Below, one piece after another: positions 1 through 10,656 of a stretch of 64,000 bases of DNA (its first letter is position 1; every line of letters begins with the position of its first letter). Both the position numbers and the translations under genes were made by a program. The DNA lies in contig NZ_LFZW01000001.1 in NCBI RefSeq assembly GCF_001183985.1, positions 4,617,621 through 4,681,620 on the forward strand, read 5' to 3'. The notes under the pieces were generated by a model. It saw nothing but the letters and a program-made list of their open reading frames with translations. It did no database searches and was not told the origin of the DNA. The stretch is from Peribacillus loiseleuriae (GTDB lineage: Bacteria > Bacillota > Bacilli > Bacillales > DSM-1321).

Positions 1-46
1 TGGGATCAGATGCTCATAGATGTTTTTTATTAAAAAAACGATTATG

Positions 47-310
47 TTATCGGATGTCCGCCCCCTTTTCCACTATCCAAAATTGACGTAATGTAGTTTC
101 GTCAATTTTGCCATACTGTACAATTTCTCCTTGCCATTCTATAACAGGAATCATTAGTCCAAATCGTTCAGTTAGCCCATCGTCAGTATAGATATCCATT
201 TCCCTATAATTTAGGCCTGTATCTAGTTTTATTCGCTCTAAAATCACCTTTGCTTTATCACATAATGGACAGTTGTTTCTTGTATATAAGATCCATTCAC
301 TTTGTACCAT
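47..310 (-). CDS. glutaredoxin-like thiol-redox protein
   Basis: An 87-residue protein of thioredoxin/glutaredoxin fold. It has a CPLC redox motif near residues 15-18 after a short beta strand, and a cis-proline segment (MIPVIEW) about 40 residues later. This is the small DUF836-like glutaredoxin family, which is expected to carry out thiol-disulfide exchange in the cytoplasm; its partner is unknown. It is read in the same direction as rpoN, with a mobile repeat between the two. In related Bacillus a gene of this type sits between rpoN and cggR-gapA, so cggR probably follows just outside the window. An RBS-like AAAGGATG precedes the ATG. The family call is good; the physiological role is inferred. 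Confidence 0.8.
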   Translation of the reverse strand: MVQSEWILYTRNNCPLCDKAKVILERIKLDTGLNYREMDIYTDDGLTERFGLMIPVIEWQGEIVQYGKIDETTLRQFWIVEKGADIR

Positions 311-329
311 TCACTATTCATCCTTTTTA

Positions 330-528
330 GAAGTTGTTCAAAAAGTCCGGTAAAAGTAGCTGTTGAGTTTCTTCGTCACTCATGATTGACCTTCTGTTAA
401 GATCGCGCACGTCATACGAGCAACACAGAAGTCAGCACATTCTGTGCAAGTCCGGTCCTCACCGAAAGGTTTGAGACGCTCGCTCGCAGAATCTCTCGGC
501 TCTTTTTATCTTCCTTTTTGAACACGCA
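330..528 (+). repeat. MITE-like repeat, family A, copy 1
   Basis: A non-coding element of about 199 bp with terminal inverted repeats (left end GAAGTTGTTCAAAAA, right end TTTTTGAACACGCA). It is flanked by TTTTTA on both sides, which looks like a target-site duplication. It ends a few bases after the rpoN stop codon. Four other copies lie in this window, at about 22407, 30520, 31481 and 52273. Confidence 0.8.
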
Positions 529-534
529 TTTTTA

Positions 535-1857
535 CTAATATCTTTTCCGTTTGGTTGAAGAAAGAATCCCCAGTTGTTCACGATATTTTGCTACAGTTCT
601 ACGTGAAAGAACGACTCCATACTCATCTCGGAGAATTTCTGCTAGTTCTTGATCAGAATGTGGTTTTTGTTTATTTTCAAGCTCTAGGATTGTCTGTAAT
701 GCATTTTTCACCTTTGTACCTGATACAACTTCCTGCTCCGTTGATTGTAGAGCAGAGCTAAAGAAAGAGCGCATTTCAACCGTTCCAAATGAAGTTTGGA
801 CATACTTGCCACGAACCGCACGACTAACTGTTGACTCATGGATTTCAAGGTCGTCCGCAATCTCCTTCATTGTCATCGGTTTAAGAAAGCCCAAGCCACG
901 AAAAAAATACTCAGGCTGCTTCTCAACAATCTTTATCATGACTTGTAAAACGGTTTCTTTTCGCTGAAGAATTCCTTTAGACAGCCATTGATACTCTTGC
1001 CATTTTTCCTGTAAAAAGCGATTTACATTCGGATCACGATGGTTCTGCATTTTTCGCAAATAAGGTTCATTCACATGAAGTTGCAGTGTATTCCCTTCGT
1101 ACTGACCGACTACAAGCTGCCCATCCTTATATTCAACGACAACATCAGGCACAATATAGCTCGGCTTCTCAGAAGTGAAAATGGCGCCAGGTCGCGGGTT
1201 TAATGTTTGTATATAATCAAATTCATCTTGAATCCCTTTTAAAGAAACTCCAAGCTCTTTCGAAAGTTCTTTCCACTTTTTATCGACAAACGGCAAAAAG
1301 TATGTACGAAGCAGCTTTTCTGCTAGTGGTCTCTCTCCAACTTGACAGACTTGAATAAGCAGGCATTCTTGAAGATTTCGAGCACCAATCCCGTGTGGTT
1401 CAAGTTGTTGAAGAATGTCCAAGGCTTTAAATACAACGCTTACAGAAGAACCGACCAAAGTAGCTTCATCTTCCAAATTAATCCTCAAGTACCCATTTTC
1501 ATCAATGTTTCGAATAAGATGGATGAACGCCTTCAACTCCATTTTATTTAACACATCCGTACCGATTTGGGAGAGTAAATATTTTTCAAGAGAAGGTACT
1601 TCTTCACCAATCTGTTCAATCCAATTAGTAGACACTCCTGTGTTCTTTAGCCGATTTCGCTTTGATTGATCTCTTGGTATCTCGTGGGAGACTGTTGATA
1701 ATTCAATGGTTAATAAAGGATTTTCTAGCCACTTTGTCTCTAAGTACACTAATAATTCTTGGGTCGAATACTGAAGTAACGCAATTGCCTGGCTTAACTC
1801 CTGTGTCATTGTCAATTTCATAACCTGCTGTTGATAGAGTCCCGGCTTCATATCCAC
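535..1857 (-). CDS. rpoN: RNA polymerase sigma-54 factor (SigL/RpoN)
   Basis: A 440-residue sigma-54. It begins with the glutamine- and leucine-rich activator-interaction region (MTQELSQAIALLQY). The core-binding domain follows, including DFDYIQTLNPRPGA, and then a helix-turn-helix segment (MKEIADDLEIHESTVSRAVRGKYVQT). The RpoN box SRRTVAKYRE lies near the C-terminus. It directs RNA polymerase to -24/-12 promoters that need AAA+ activators; in Bacillus these control amino-acid and acetoin/levan pathways. I chose the GTG at 1857 because it lies 6 bases after GGAGGGGG and gives an N-terminus like that of B. subtilis SigL. The ATG two codons later is an alternative, and an upstream in-frame start at 1887 lacks an RBS. 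Confidence 0.96.
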   Translation of the reverse strand: MDMKPGLYQQQVMKLTMTQELSQAIALLQYSTQELLVYLETKWLENPLLTIELSTVSHEIPRDQSKRNRLKNTGVSTNWIEQIGEEVPSLEKYLLSQIGTDVLNKMELKAFIHLIRNIDENGYLRINLEDEATLVGSSVSVVFKALDILQQLEPHGIGARNLQECLLIQVCQVGERPLAEKLLRTYFLPFVDKKWKELSKELGVSLKGIQDEFDYIQTLNPRPGAIFTSEKPSYIVPDVVVEYKDGQLVVGQYEGNTLQLHVNEPYLRKMQNHRDPNVNRFLQEKWQEYQWLSKGILQRKETVLQVMIKIVEKQPEYFFRGLGFLKPMTMKEIADDLEIHESTVSRAVRGKYVQTSFGTVEMRSFFSSALQSTEQEVVSGTKVKNALQTILELENKQKPHSDQELAEILRDEYGVVLSRRTVAKYREQLGILSSTKRKRY

Positions 1858-2079
1858 ACATCCCCCTCCTTTACCATTTTGCACCATGATTTAACAAACG
1901 AATAGTAAAAAAAAACTGAAAACGCTTACCTTTCGAGGTTACACAAGCAGCTTAATCAGCCTCTAATGCCAGACAGGGGCCCATAAAAACCACCAAGACT
2001 ATAGAAGAGTAGGTTGTTTGCGCTAAATCCTACAATTTATTTAAAATCTCCTCATTCTATATCTATTCAAACAAATAAA

Positions 2080-2152
2080 AGGTCAGACCGTATATCTACA
2101 CAATACAGTATAATACGATATACTGTGTGCAGAAGACAAGGTCAGACCCTTA
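2080..2152. repeat. hairpin repeat, family B, copy 1
   Basis: A 73-bp imperfect palindrome bounded by GGTCAGACC on both sides, with an inner stem made of ATACAGTATA and TATACTGTGT. It belongs to the dispersed family also found near 19300, 23720, 31430, 34112, 37861 and 50748. The surrounding 1858-2169 gap (rpoN upstream region) holds no recognisable gene. Confidence 0.6.
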
Positions 2153-2169
2153 TGAGACAGTCTTGCTCT

Positions 2170-2240
2170 AATGACGCCCTCGGCAGGAATCGAGCCCATA
2201 TCTCAAGAACCGGAATCTTACGTGCTACCCGTTGCACCAC
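2170..2240 (-). other. degenerate tRNA-Arg copy, probable att site of a lost integrative element
   Basis: These 71 bp match 4083-4153 with only 3 mismatches. That stretch is most of the intact tRNA-Arg(CCG) gene. Here the acceptor stem is broken: the 5' side reads GCCCACGAG instead of GCCCTCG, so this copy should not give a functional tRNA. A direct repeat of a tRNA 3' part flanking an integrase relic is the classic attL/attR pattern of a tRNA-targeting element. Confidence 0.8.
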
Positions 2241-2490
2241 TCGTGGGCTCTCTCGTCGACAAACCAAGCTATATCGTTGTTTACGCGTGGTTGAAACGAC
2301 CCCACTGCGCGGTATTTATTACAAAGCCGAACTTAACGTTATCCATATTTTATCCGAGGTGGTAACCGTTGTCAATCGAAAAAATACCGGTGAGGCAAGC
2401 GGAAACTTAGACGCTATAGAATGTTTTTAACGGACAATCAATCACTCAAATGGTCAAAGTTAATTGCGTCACAGAGCGAATGTCAGCACA

Positions 2491-2521
2491 CAAAAAAAGG
2501 GAGCCTCCGAAAAAGCTCCGC
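2491..2521 (-). terminator. Rho-independent terminator of the phage relic
   Basis: On the minus strand a GGAGC/GCTCC stem with a loop of about 10 nt is followed by a run of seven T. It lies just downstream of the tape-measure fragment. Confidence 0.6.
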
Positions 2522-2536
2522 CGTTTTGTTATTTGG

Positions 2537-2908
2537 TTATGCGCCTGCGATTCCTGCATGTTCTACTTTTTTCACGAATAATTCGAATAACCGCTCTGCG
2601 TCTCGTTCCGTCGACCCTGTTACGTTAAATGTTACGTTAAACTGATACGTATTCCCCCCACCACTCTTGCCTCGCTCGACTTCCACCTTTGTCTGAACGC
2701 ATTCGCCTTTATGCAATTCCGCGACGTATCCGTCGTATGGTACGCGGGCAAGTCCGTGGTAATGCGAGCCGTTCGTCTTCGGTTTCGTCGTAAAAGACTT
2801 TTGAATCAATCCCGGCTCCCTTTTCGCAAAAGAGGCGCAGCCCGCGAGCGTATACTTAAATAAACGTATTGAATTTACGTTTTTTTCGTGGTATACTAAA
2901 GATCTCAA
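2537..2908 (-). pseudogene. phage tail tape-measure protein, C-terminal relic
   Basis: A 123-codon open frame. Its middle (HYHGLARVPYDGYVAELHKG) matches the conserved segment near the C-terminus of many Firmicutes tail tape-measure proteins, where the form is HGLxxVPYDGYxAxLHKGExVLT. Full proteins are many hundreds of residues long, so this is only the tail end. The first 30 or so residues look like out-of-frame read-through. The usual ERVLT has become ECVQT here, which also suggests decay. No other structural phage gene is left. The family is recognised by motif only. Confidence 0.6.
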
Positions 2909-2928
2909 ATTTCTTGCATTTTAAATGC

Positions 2929-2972
2929 GACGGGGCGTTCAACTATTCGCGTAGTTGGCGCTCTTTTTTATT
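2929..2972 (+). terminator. possible terminator between phage relics
   Basis: A GCG TTCAACTA / TAGTTG GCGC hairpin with a TTCGCG loop is followed by CTCTTTTTTA on the plus strand. No plus-strand gene remains to be terminated, so this is probably left over from the element. Confidence 0.4.
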
Positions 2973-2976
2973 TGAC

Positions 2977-3955
2977 TTAATTACCTTCGAAACCCATCTC
3001 TATAGCGGCCTCTAAATCCCTTCCATATATCTCTACATAGCGTTTTAGAATCTCCAATGATTGGTGTCCTGTTAATCGTTGTAGCACAAAAATATTCGTG
3101 CCAGCTTCGACTTTTAACCGACAGAACGTCCGACGAAAAGCGTGCGGGCTAACCGTGACACTTTCGCTGACCCCGGATGACTTCCCATACCTCCGTATCT
3201 CCGCCTGAATGGACCTTGCGCTTAATGGTTGATTCTCTACGTTAACGAACAGCACATCAATATCCTAAGACTCCTCACTCCTCTATATACGCGCGTAAGA
3301 CGCTCTTTAATCGGTATGTAAGAGGTATACGGCGTCCGTAACGGTTCTTTGCTCGCTGTACGTTGATTGTGGCCCTTGCCATCGAAAGATACGTCCTGAA
3401 CCTGTAAAGATGCCAGCTCTGTCAACCGAATTCCTGTATGAGCAAAAGTATTCATAATTGCTAGGTCCCGTAGACCCTTGAATGTCGATAAATCCGGCGC
3501 ATCAAGCAGTCGCTTTAATTGTTACTTCGAGGAGGTCGCCCCTACTATGTGACGTTTCTTAAGCTGCTGAATACCTTCGAAAGGATTTGCGGCTATGTAA
3601 CCTTTACGCAAACAGAAATTGAAATACGTTCTGCCAGCACGAATGCGTGAATTGATCGTGTTGACAGCACGCCCTAAATTTTGCAGATGCTCGATAAACT
3701 TTTCGATATGTCCGGCATTGACCGCGCGCATCGGACAAAGGTGCATCTATTTCCGCGAATGCACGGCGTATCTGTTTTAACTCCTTGTCGTAAAACTTAA
3801 CGGTTTCCGCGGAAAGACCTTTAGGCAGTGTTTTAAAAATTCATCGTAGGATTCATCGTAAGAAATAACGGCTAATGCGTCTTCAGAAATTGATTCGATT
3901 GTTTTTCGTGCTAAAATGGAAGAGACTGCTTTTCTACGTTTGATTGCGGACCACT
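2977..3955 (-). pseudogene. tyrosine recombinase (phage-type integrase), frameshifted
   Basis: The reading is spread over several frames. The N-terminus (3955 to about 3750, with IKRRKAVSSILARKTIES), the SAM-like core-binding domain (3746-3522), the first catalytic arginine region (HTGIRLTELASLQVQDVSF, 3455-3237) and the C-terminal catalytic part (HAFRRTF, LTGHQ and the tyrosine in LKRYVEI, 3255-2977) appear in order but are separated by frameshifts. The catalytic R, HxxR, H and Y are all still legible. The gene sits next to the intact tRNA-Arg, as expected for the integrase of an element inserted there. It cannot make an active enzyme as read. Confidence 0.85.
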
Positions 3956-4087
3956 CCCTTATAACGTAATCGTAGGGAACAGCTTTGTATTGCGTGGTAT
4001 TTATCGCGGAATTTTACCGCAAATAAAAAACGCCCCAACGCTAAATAAAATAGCGATGAGGCAGCGTAAACTATACGATAATAATGA

Positions 4088-4159
4088 CGCCCTCGGCAGG
4101 AATCGAACCCACATCTCAAGAACCGGAATCTTACGTGCTATCCGTTGCACCACGAGGGC
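4088..4159 (-). tRNA. tRNA-Arg (anticodon CCG)
   Basis: A 72-nt cloverleaf. The acceptor stem is GCCCTCG/CGAGGGC, the D-arm GTGC/GCAC, and the anticodon stem TAAGA/TCTTG with loop TTCCGGT (anticodon CCG). The T-loop is TTCGATT. No CCA is encoded. This is the intact target gene of the neighbouring integrative element. Confidence 0.9.
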
Positions 4160-4364
4160 ATGAATAATTTTTTCAACAAATTTCATTATAAGTCAGTTTG
4201 ACGTTGTTTGCAAGAGATAATACGGTTTAAAGTGAAGTAATTTGGATAGTATGGATAACATAGGAATGGAACCTAGCATCCTAGCTCCAGATATCATAAT
4301 ATAGGCTATAGAAACACCTTTTTGGTTTTTGTCGAACGAAACATCTTTCTTTCGATTTGTTTTG

Positions 4365-4381
4365 TTTGACCTTAATTGACC
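4365..4381 (-). promoter_or_regulatory. CtsR operator of clpP
   Basis: Read on the minus strand this is GGTCAAT-TAA-GGTCAAA, one base from the CtsR consensus of tandem heptamers RGTCAAA spaced by 3. It overlaps the clpP -35 region, so clpP is probably heat- and stress-induced by release of CtsR as in B. subtilis. Confidence 0.8.
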
Positions 4382-4395
4382 ATAAAGTGTATCAT
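4366..4395 (+). promoter_or_regulatory. probable sigma-A promoter of clpP
   Basis: TTGACC (4366-4371), 18 bp, TATCAT (4390-4395). The second TTGACC at 4376 paired with TATATC at 4399 is an alternative. Both overlap the CtsR box. Confidence 0.55.
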
Positions 4396-4452
4396 ACATA
4401 TATCAAGGATCTACTTACCAGAAATAACTTTTACTTAGAGGAGGAAATTAGT

Positions 4453-5061
4453 ATGAATTTAATTCCTACAGTTATTGAACAAACAAGTCGCGGGGAACGT
4501 GCATACGATATTTATTCCCGCTTATTAAAGGACAGAATCATCATGCTCGGTAGTGCAATTGATGATAATGTATCCAATTCAATTGTAGCTCAATTATTGT
4601 TCCTAGAGGCAGAAAACCCTGATAAAGATATTACATTGTACATCAACAGCCCAGGAGGAAGTATTACTTCTGGAATGGCAATCTATGACACCATGCAATA
4701 TATCAAACCTCAAGTTTCAACAGTTTGTATCGGCATGGCCGCGTCTATGGGCGCTTTCCTACTAGCAGCTGGTGAAAAGGGAAAACGTTTCGCTCTTCCA
4801 AACAGCGAAGTAATGATTCACCAACCATTAGGTGGAGCACAAGGTCAGGCAACTGAAATAGAAATTGCTGCAAGACGCATTTTGTTCTTAAGAGACAAAT
4901 TAAATCAAATTCTTTCAGAGCGTACAGGTCAACCGTTAGAAGTGATTCAAAAAGATACGGAACGCGATAACTTCATGACAGCTGAACGAGCATTAGAATA
5001 CGGATTAATCGACAAAGTCATCACTCGTATAGATGACGTTAAGAAAAGTCTAGATAAATAA
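4453..5061 (+). CDS. clpP: ATP-dependent Clp protease proteolytic subunit ClpP
   Basis: A 202-residue serine peptidase that forms the tetradecameric barrel used by ClpC, ClpX and ClpE for regulated proteolysis. The catalytic triad is visible: Ser98 in GMAASMGA, His123 in MIHQP and Asp172 in the DTERDNF region, aligned to the B. subtilis enzyme. The start [10 protein letters not shown] follows GAGGAGGAAAT; the longer upstream frame has no RBS and no homology. The C-terminus is about 5 residues longer than that of B. subtilis. It is a single gene with its own CtsR-controlled promoter and terminator, directly next to the tRNA-Arg integration site. Confidence 0.98.
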   Translation: MNLIPTVIEQTSRGERAYDIYSRLLKDRIIMLGSAIDDNVSNSIVAQLLFLEAENPDKDITLYINSPGGSITSGMAIYDTMQYIKPQVSTVCIGMAASMGAFLLAAGEKGKRFALPNSEVMIHQPLGGAQGQATEIEIAARRILFLRDKLNQILSERTGQPLEVIQKDTERDNFMTAERALEYGLIDKVITRIDDVKKSLDK

Positions 5062-5073
5062 TTGTACTAAAAA

Positions 5074-5106
5074 AAACGCCGAAGCATTTAGCTCGGCGTT
5101 TTTTTT
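5074..5106 (+). terminator. clpP terminator
   Basis: An AACGCCGA...TCGGCGTT stem with a 9-10 nt loop, followed by eight T. It ends the clpP transcript. Confidence 0.9.
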
Positions 5107-5231
5107 AGAAACTACCCTATATATTGAATCATCTAAACCGCCCCAATAAGGTAGTGTGAGTGTAGTCAAATGTACCTTAGCTTTTTTCGAGAACACATAT
5201 GCCAATAAGTTTGATTATACATACCAAACGA

Positions 5232-5416
5232 ATATGGCATTAAAACGCCACCATTTACCATGAAGGATTCATCCTATAGCACGCTACACTTACTTAATCA
5301 CAATGGTGGCGGTGCAAAGCCGGGATTTTGGATGCTTTGTCGATAAAATCAGTATACCCGCTAAGTAGATTAGCTATATTAGTAAGTTGCGAAGCCCCGT
5401 CCCCTTCATACAAAAA
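5232..5416. repeat. dispersed repeat family E, copy 1
   Basis: About 185 bp, similar along its length to 60953-61141. Both copies carry inverted arms CGCCACC ... GGTGGCG about 55 bp apart. Read on the minus strand, both keep an open frame ending in KASKI...HRHHCD-stop. The rest of the 5107-5541 gap shows nothing else. Confidence 0.7.
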
Positions 5417-5541
5417 GATGCCTAGCACATGTGAATTTACAGCAAGAAAGGATGCGCTCCTCTTTATCTGTAAATCGGGCATGTTCTAAGCACCTTCATC
5501 ATAACAACTTCAGCAATTTCCGTTGTTTGATTGATCATTCT

Positions 5542-5799
5542 TTATGCCTCTTGTTCAACAAATTGTTGAAGGGCACAAATCGCTTCTTCTTCATCTCTAC
5601 CATCCACAATTAGCTGAATGATTGTTCCAGACCCAATCGCAAGACTCATTAACCCCATAATACTTTTCGCATTTACTTTTCTTCCATCCTTTTCAAGAAA
5701 CACATCTGATTTAAAACGGTTTGCTTCTTGTACAAATAAGGCAGCTGGTCTTGCTTGAAGACCTGTCTTTAGACGGACTTCCACTTGCTTCTCAACCAT
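5542..5799 (-). CDS. crh: HPr-like catabolite repression protein Crh
   Basis: An 85-residue HPr-fold protein. Position 15 is Gln (TGLQARPA) in place of the phosphotransferase His15, while Ser46 in AKSIMGLMS is kept. That combination defines Crh, which cannot pass phosphate in the PTS but is phosphorylated on Ser46 by HprK and then acts as a CcpA corepressor. Its kinase gene hprK is also in this window, at 22.6 kb. It is the last gene of the yvcI-rapZ-glmR-whiA-crh run, 16 bp after whiA. The ATG follows GGAGGAAG. Confidence 0.97.
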   Translation of the reverse strand: MVEKQVEVRLKTGLQARPAALFVQEANRFKSDVFLEKDGRKVNAKSIMGLMSLAIGSGTIIQLIVDGRDEEEAICALQQFVEQEA

Positions 5800-5815
5800 A
5801 TATTTTCTTCCTCCT

Positions 5816-6772
5816 TTATAATTTTTGGGCTACGAGACCTGCTCCGCCTCTCAATTTATCAGCTATTTCATCAATTTTTCGTAAGCGGTGATTAATTCCC
5901 GATTTGCTAATATTTCCACCCGAGACCATTTCCCCAAGCTCTTTTAACGTAACATCTTGATAAGCCACTCTAAGTTCCGCAATTTCACGGAGTTTGTCCG
6001 GCAAAATACTCAGACCAACCGTTTCATTAATATAACGAATGTTTTCTACCTGCCTTAAAGAGGCACCAATTGTTTTGTTTAAGTTCGCCGTTTCACAGTT
6101 TACAAGACGATTCACGGAATTGCGCATATCGCGAACAATTCGGACATCTTCAAACCGCAATAACGCTGAATGGGCACCAATAATATTCAGAAACTCAGCT
6201 ATTTTCTCAGCTTCTTTTAAGTAGGTGATATATCCTTTTTTTCGTTCAAGGGGCTTCGCCTTGAGATCAAATACGTTCATCAACTCACAAAGCGCATCAT
6301 TATGCTCCTTATAAATGGAGTAAACCTCTAAATGGTACGACGATGTTTCCGGATTGTTGACAGATCCACCTGCTAGGAAGGCTCCTCTTAAATAAGCACG
6401 TTTACAGCACTTCTTTGCAATAAGCTCTGGTGCAATACTATGATAAAACTCAAATCTTTCTCCAACAATTTTTAAGTTAGACAGAATTTCCTGCCCTCCA
6501 GAAGATATACGAACAATGTATACATTGTTTTTCTTCAGCTTCATTTTCTTTCGGACAAGCAATTCCATCTGCACATCGTAGTTTTTCTTTAAAAGCGTAT
6601 AGATTCTTCTAGCAATCGCTGCATTTTCGGTTTGAATATCTACGACGAGCTTTTTATTCGAAAATGAAAGAGATCCATTCATTCTAATTAGAGCGCATAA
6701 TTCGGCTTTTCCGCAGCAATCCTTTTCTTCCAGTGTTGTTAATTCTTTTTTTGTTTCCGAAGCAAAAGACAC
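5816..6772 (-). CDS. whiA: WhiA-family protein
   Basis: A 318-residue protein with an N-terminal LAGLIDADG-like homing-endonuclease fold without nuclease function ([22 protein letters not shown] near residue 130). A C-terminal helix-turn-helix follows ([25 protein letters not shown], about residues 275-300). In Streptomyces it is a sporulation regulator. In Bacillus it binds DNA and influences cell division and chromosome segregation, without clear transcriptional output. The start is GTG, 7 bases after GGAGGTGA. It sits in the conserved rapZ-glmR-whiA-crh cluster. Confidence 0.97.
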   Translation of the reverse strand: MSFASETKKELTTLEEKDCCGKAELCALIRMNGSLSFSNKKLVVDIQTENAAIARRIYTLLKKNYDVQMELLVRKKMKLKKNNVYIVRISSGGQEILSNLKIVGERFEFYHSIAPELIAKKCCKRAYLRGAFLAGGSVNNPETSSYHLEVYSIYKEHNDALCELMNVFDLKAKPLERKKGYITYLKEAEKIAEFLNIIGAHSALLRFEDVRIVRDMRNSVNRLVNCETANLNKTIGASLRQVENIRYINETVGLSILPDKLREIAELRVAYQDVTLKELGEMVSGGNISKSGINHRLRKIDEIADKLRGGAGLVAQKL

Positions 6773-6900
6773 GAATTCTCACCTCCAATCAGAAAAAACG
6801 TCATCGGTCCTTGGCTACAACAACTAGTTATTTAACAGATTCTTATTAGCCATGAAGACACTCGGACAGGCATAAGACATACAGTAAAGGCAATCTTTTG

Positions 6901-7887
6901 TTAAGAATGTTTACTTTCTTTAATCTCGTTTAATAACATTTGATAAAGCATACGTGCTACTTTTTTTGTATCGTGCCTAATTGAGTTACCTTCAAAATTA
7001 AAAATTTGTCCTTGAACAATCTTAACCCCAAGTTTTTCTAGGCTCTCAACATCAAAAACAACCGGCTTTGCAAATTCCTCTTTATAGCGATCTTGAACAT
7101 TTTGTGGAATTTCTTGATTATTCACAAGAATACAGTCGATAAATGAGCAATTCATATGGGAGTATATAGCTTGTATATGGTCACTTGCTGTATAATCCTG
7201 CGTTTCCCCTGCTTGAGTCATAAGGTTACAAATATAGACCTTCTTCGCTTTTGATTGACAAACTGCTTCACCAATTCCTGGTACAAGTAAGTTTGGCAGA
7301 ATACTTGTATATAAACTCCCAGGTCCTATGACAATTAAATCAGCTTGCTTGATTGCCTGTATTGTTTCTCGGAGCGGTTTAATTTTTTCAGGACTAAGGA
7401 ACACGCGTTTAATTTTCTTTCCAGAGAACGGAATCTTTGACTCACCGCTTACAATCGTTCCATCGGCCATCTCCGCGTGAAGAACTACGCTTTGGTTAGC
7501 TGCTGGCAAAACCTTACCTCTTACATTCAAAACTTTGCTCATTTCCTGGACCGCATGGACAAAGTCTCCAGTAATCGATGTCATGGCGGCTAACAATAAG
7601 TTGCCGAGCGAATGCCCCGCTAGTTCATTCTTGCTCGCAAAACGATGTTGGAACATTTTTTCAACAAGAGGCTCCACATCTGATAACGCAGCAAGAACAT
7701 TTCGAATATCTCCCGGGGCAGGGATATCCATTTCATCGCGAATCCTACCAGAACTACCACCATCATCCGCAACCGTAACAATCGCCGTGATATCAATTGG
7801 GTAGTTCTTCAGTCCACGAAGTAATACTGGAAGGCCAGTACCGCCCCCGATGACAACTACTCTTGGCTGATCCGTTTCATTTTGCAT
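6901..7887 (-). CDS. glmR: GlmR/YvcK gluconeogenesis factor
   Basis: A 328-residue member of the YvcK/CofD-like family, with a Rossmann-like nucleotide-sugar-binding N-terminus ([18 protein letters not shown]) and the segment [11 protein letters not shown]. It binds UDP-GlcNAc and stimulates GlmS to steer carbon into peptidoglycan precursors; it is needed for normal shape on gluconeogenic carbon sources. Its start overlaps the rapZ end by 11 bp, which implies translational coupling. The RBS is AAGGAG. About 130 bp separate it from whiA. Confidence 0.96.
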   Translation of the reverse strand: MQNETDQPRVVVIGGGTGLPVLLRGLKNYPIDITAIVTVADDGGSSGRIRDEMDIPAPGDIRNVLAALSDVEPLVEKMFQHRFASKNELAGHSLGNLLLAAMTSITGDFVHAVQEMSKVLNVRGKVLPAANQSVVLHAEMADGTIVSGESKIPFSGKKIKRVFLSPEKIKPLRETIQAIKQADLIVIGPGSLYTSILPNLLVPGIGEAVCQSKAKKVYICNLMTQAGETQDYTASDHIQAIYSHMNCSFIDCILVNNQEIPQNVQDRYKEEFAKPVVFDVESLEKLGVKIVQGQIFNFEGNSIRHDTKKVARMLYQMLLNEIKESKHS

Positions 7888-8779
7888 TACTTTTCTCCTT
7901 AATAATCTTCTTTATGTCACGATGAGAAACATGAGTGACATAGTCCTTCCGGAATGTGCTAGCTAGATGCTCAGCAAGCGCAACGGAACGGTGCTGACCA
8001 CCCGTACATCCTATTGCAACGATAAGCTGCGATTTCCCTTCCCGCTTATAATGAGGGAGCATAAACGCAAGTAAATCTATCAATTTTTCTAAAAACCTCT
8101 GTGTTTCTCCCCATTTCAGCACATAACTTGACACTTCTTCTTCCAAACCAGTCTTTGGTCGCATATGTTCGATATAAAATGGATTAGGCAGAAAACGGAC
8201 ATCGAAAACAAGATCCGCATCAATTGGGATACCGTGTTTAAATCCGAAAGACATCACATTGACAGTAAAAATTATTTTTTTGTTAATTGAAAACTCTGTT
8301 AAGATCTTTTCTCTTAATTCTCGCGGCTTCAGTGAAGATGTTCGATAAACAATCTGCGCCCGTCCCTTTAACTCTTCTAACAAACCACGTTCAATTTGAA
8401 TTCCTTCTAGCGGAAGACCCAATGGTGATAGTGGGTGCGTACGCCTCGTTTCTTTGTAGCGTCGTACAAGTACTTCATCATCAGCATCAAGGAAAAGTAT
8501 TTTCGGAGTTACCCAGGATGTTTCAGCTAAGTCATCTAATGCTTTGAATAAATGATCGAAGAATTCCCTCCCGCGTAAATCCATCACCAACACAACTTTA
8601 TTCATTTTATTTCCGGATTCTTTCATCAGTTCAAGAAACTTGGGTAATAACGTGGGTGGTAAGTTATCAACACAAAAGAAACCTAAATCTTCAAAACTTT
8701 GAACGGCAACTGTTTTCCCAGCTCCAGACATACCTGTAATTATGACTAATTGAGTTTCACCGATTGGTCCTGTTCCCAA
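7877..8779 (-). CDS. rapZ: RapZ/YvcJ P-loop nucleotide-binding protein
   Basis: A 300-residue P-loop protein with Walker A GMSGAGKT near residues 15-22, a Walker-B-like LVMDLRGR, and the conserved C-terminal [16 protein letters not shown]. In E. coli the homologue is an RNA-binding adaptor that targets GlmZ. In Bacillus YvcJ hydrolyses nucleotides and affects competence and the GlmR pathway. The start is a TTG, 6 bases after GGGGGG. It lies between yvcI and glmR, in the standard order. Confidence 0.95.
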   Translation of the reverse strand: MGTGPIGETQLVIITGMSGAGKTVAVQSFEDLGFFCVDNLPPTLLPKFLELMKESGNKMNKVVLVMDLRGREFFDHLFKALDDLAETSWVTPKILFLDADDEVLVRRYKETRRTHPLSPLGLPLEGIQIERGLLEELKGRAQIVYRTSSLKPRELREKILTEFSINKKIIFTVNVMSFGFKHGIPIDADLVFDVRFLPNPFYIEHMRPKTGLEEEVSSYVLKWGETQRFLEKLIDLLAFMLPHYKREGKSQLIVAIGCTGGQHRSVALAEHLASTFRKDYVTHVSHRDIKKIIKEKSNAK

Positions 8780-8807
8780 TGTAATCCCCCCAAAGTTTTC
8801 TATTTAT

Positions 8808-9266
8808 TCAACCTGGATCGAGTCGATATGAAAGCAGCTTGAACTCAGGTGTATACGTAAAAGTGGCATATATGATTCCGCTTCCGCGAACCATATATTC
8901 TAATATATGGTAGTCACCCTCAGCCATTGGAAGATTCTTCATTTCATCAATAGCAATCCAGCTTAGTTCTCCTTCTTCACATGAATCCACGTTAATCCCG
9001 TCTGATTCGGTAGTGAAAAAGGTGAACATCATCCACTCTTCTAAAACTTTTTCGCCTTCTTTAATGATAAACGTAAAAATCCCTTTAATTGCTGGGTTTT
9101 TTAAATATACGCCTGTTTCTTCACGATATTCCCGAATACAGGCATCGCGAACAGATTCGCCAGGTTCCATTTTGCCTCCTGGAGCAACCCACCAGCCTCT
9201 TCTCGGTTTTTTTAAAAGAAGTGTTTTATTGTCCCTTACTAACACACAATTTGTGACACGTTGCAC
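8808..9266 (-). CDS. yvcI: Nudix hydrolase YvcI
   Basis: A 152-residue Nudix protein. The Nudix box spans about residues 32-54 and keeps G(x5)E(x7)REETG (GGKMEPGESVRDACIREYRE...). It should hydrolyse a nucleoside diphosphate linked to another group; the substrate is not known. I placed the start at the GTG at 9266, because GAGGTGA lies 6 bases before it and it gives the YvcI N-terminus (QRVTNCVLVRD). The 40 upstream codons of the open frame are hydrophobic but have no family match. It is the first gene of the rapZ operon. Confidence 0.9.
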   Translation of the reverse strand: MQRVTNCVLVRDNKTLLLKKPRRGWWVAPGGKMEPGESVRDACIREYREETGVYLKNPAIKGIFTFIIKEGEKVLEEWMMFTFFTTESDGINVDSCEEGELSWIAIDEMKNLPMAEGDYHILEYMVRGSGIIYATFTYTPEFKLLSYRLDPG

Positions 9267-9473
9267 GTTCTTCACCTCAATCGACTCTAATCCAGTCTTT
9301 GTCTTGTACAAAAATTTATAAAGTAAAACTTCCATGCTATGTAAAATTACACGTAGCAAAAGAAATAAATTATACAGCTCTGCCATACATTTGTTTAACT
9401 TCTATTATACTATCTTTAGATACGAGCTACAATGAACAAGAATCAGGAAATTTTTTTCCATACTTGTTCTAGA

Positions 9474-9511
9474 CAAAAAAAAGACACAGACGTAAACATC
9501 TGTGCCATCCA
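9474..9511 (-). terminator. trxB terminator
   Basis: On the minus strand a CACAGA/TCTGTG stem with loop TGTTTACG is followed by TCTTTTTTTT. It separates trxB from the promoter region of yvcI-rapZ-glmR-whiA-crh. Confidence 0.8.
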
Positions 9512-9618
9512 CAAGTTTATATTTATTAAAGGGGGTCAATTACTACCCTAACTATACCGAAAAGATGTTGCATCCATGTTACAACATGATTAAGACAGAA
9601 TTACGAATTGTAAAAAAT

Positions 9619-10587
<969 letters not shown>

Positions 10588-10656
10588 TCATTACATTTAG
10601 TATTTCCGATATACTTACATCCTATATAACAAATAAAAATACGTCCAAATTTATGC

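Noticed and set aside
2014-2645. Open frames on the plus strand across the phage relic
   Set aside because: They run through the degenerate tRNA copy and antisense to the tape-measure relic, with no RBS and no recognisable domain.
5294-5482. 62-codon minus-strand frame as a gene
   Set aside because: Most of it is the family E repeat. No RBS. The conserved frame is reported as an observation, not as a gene.
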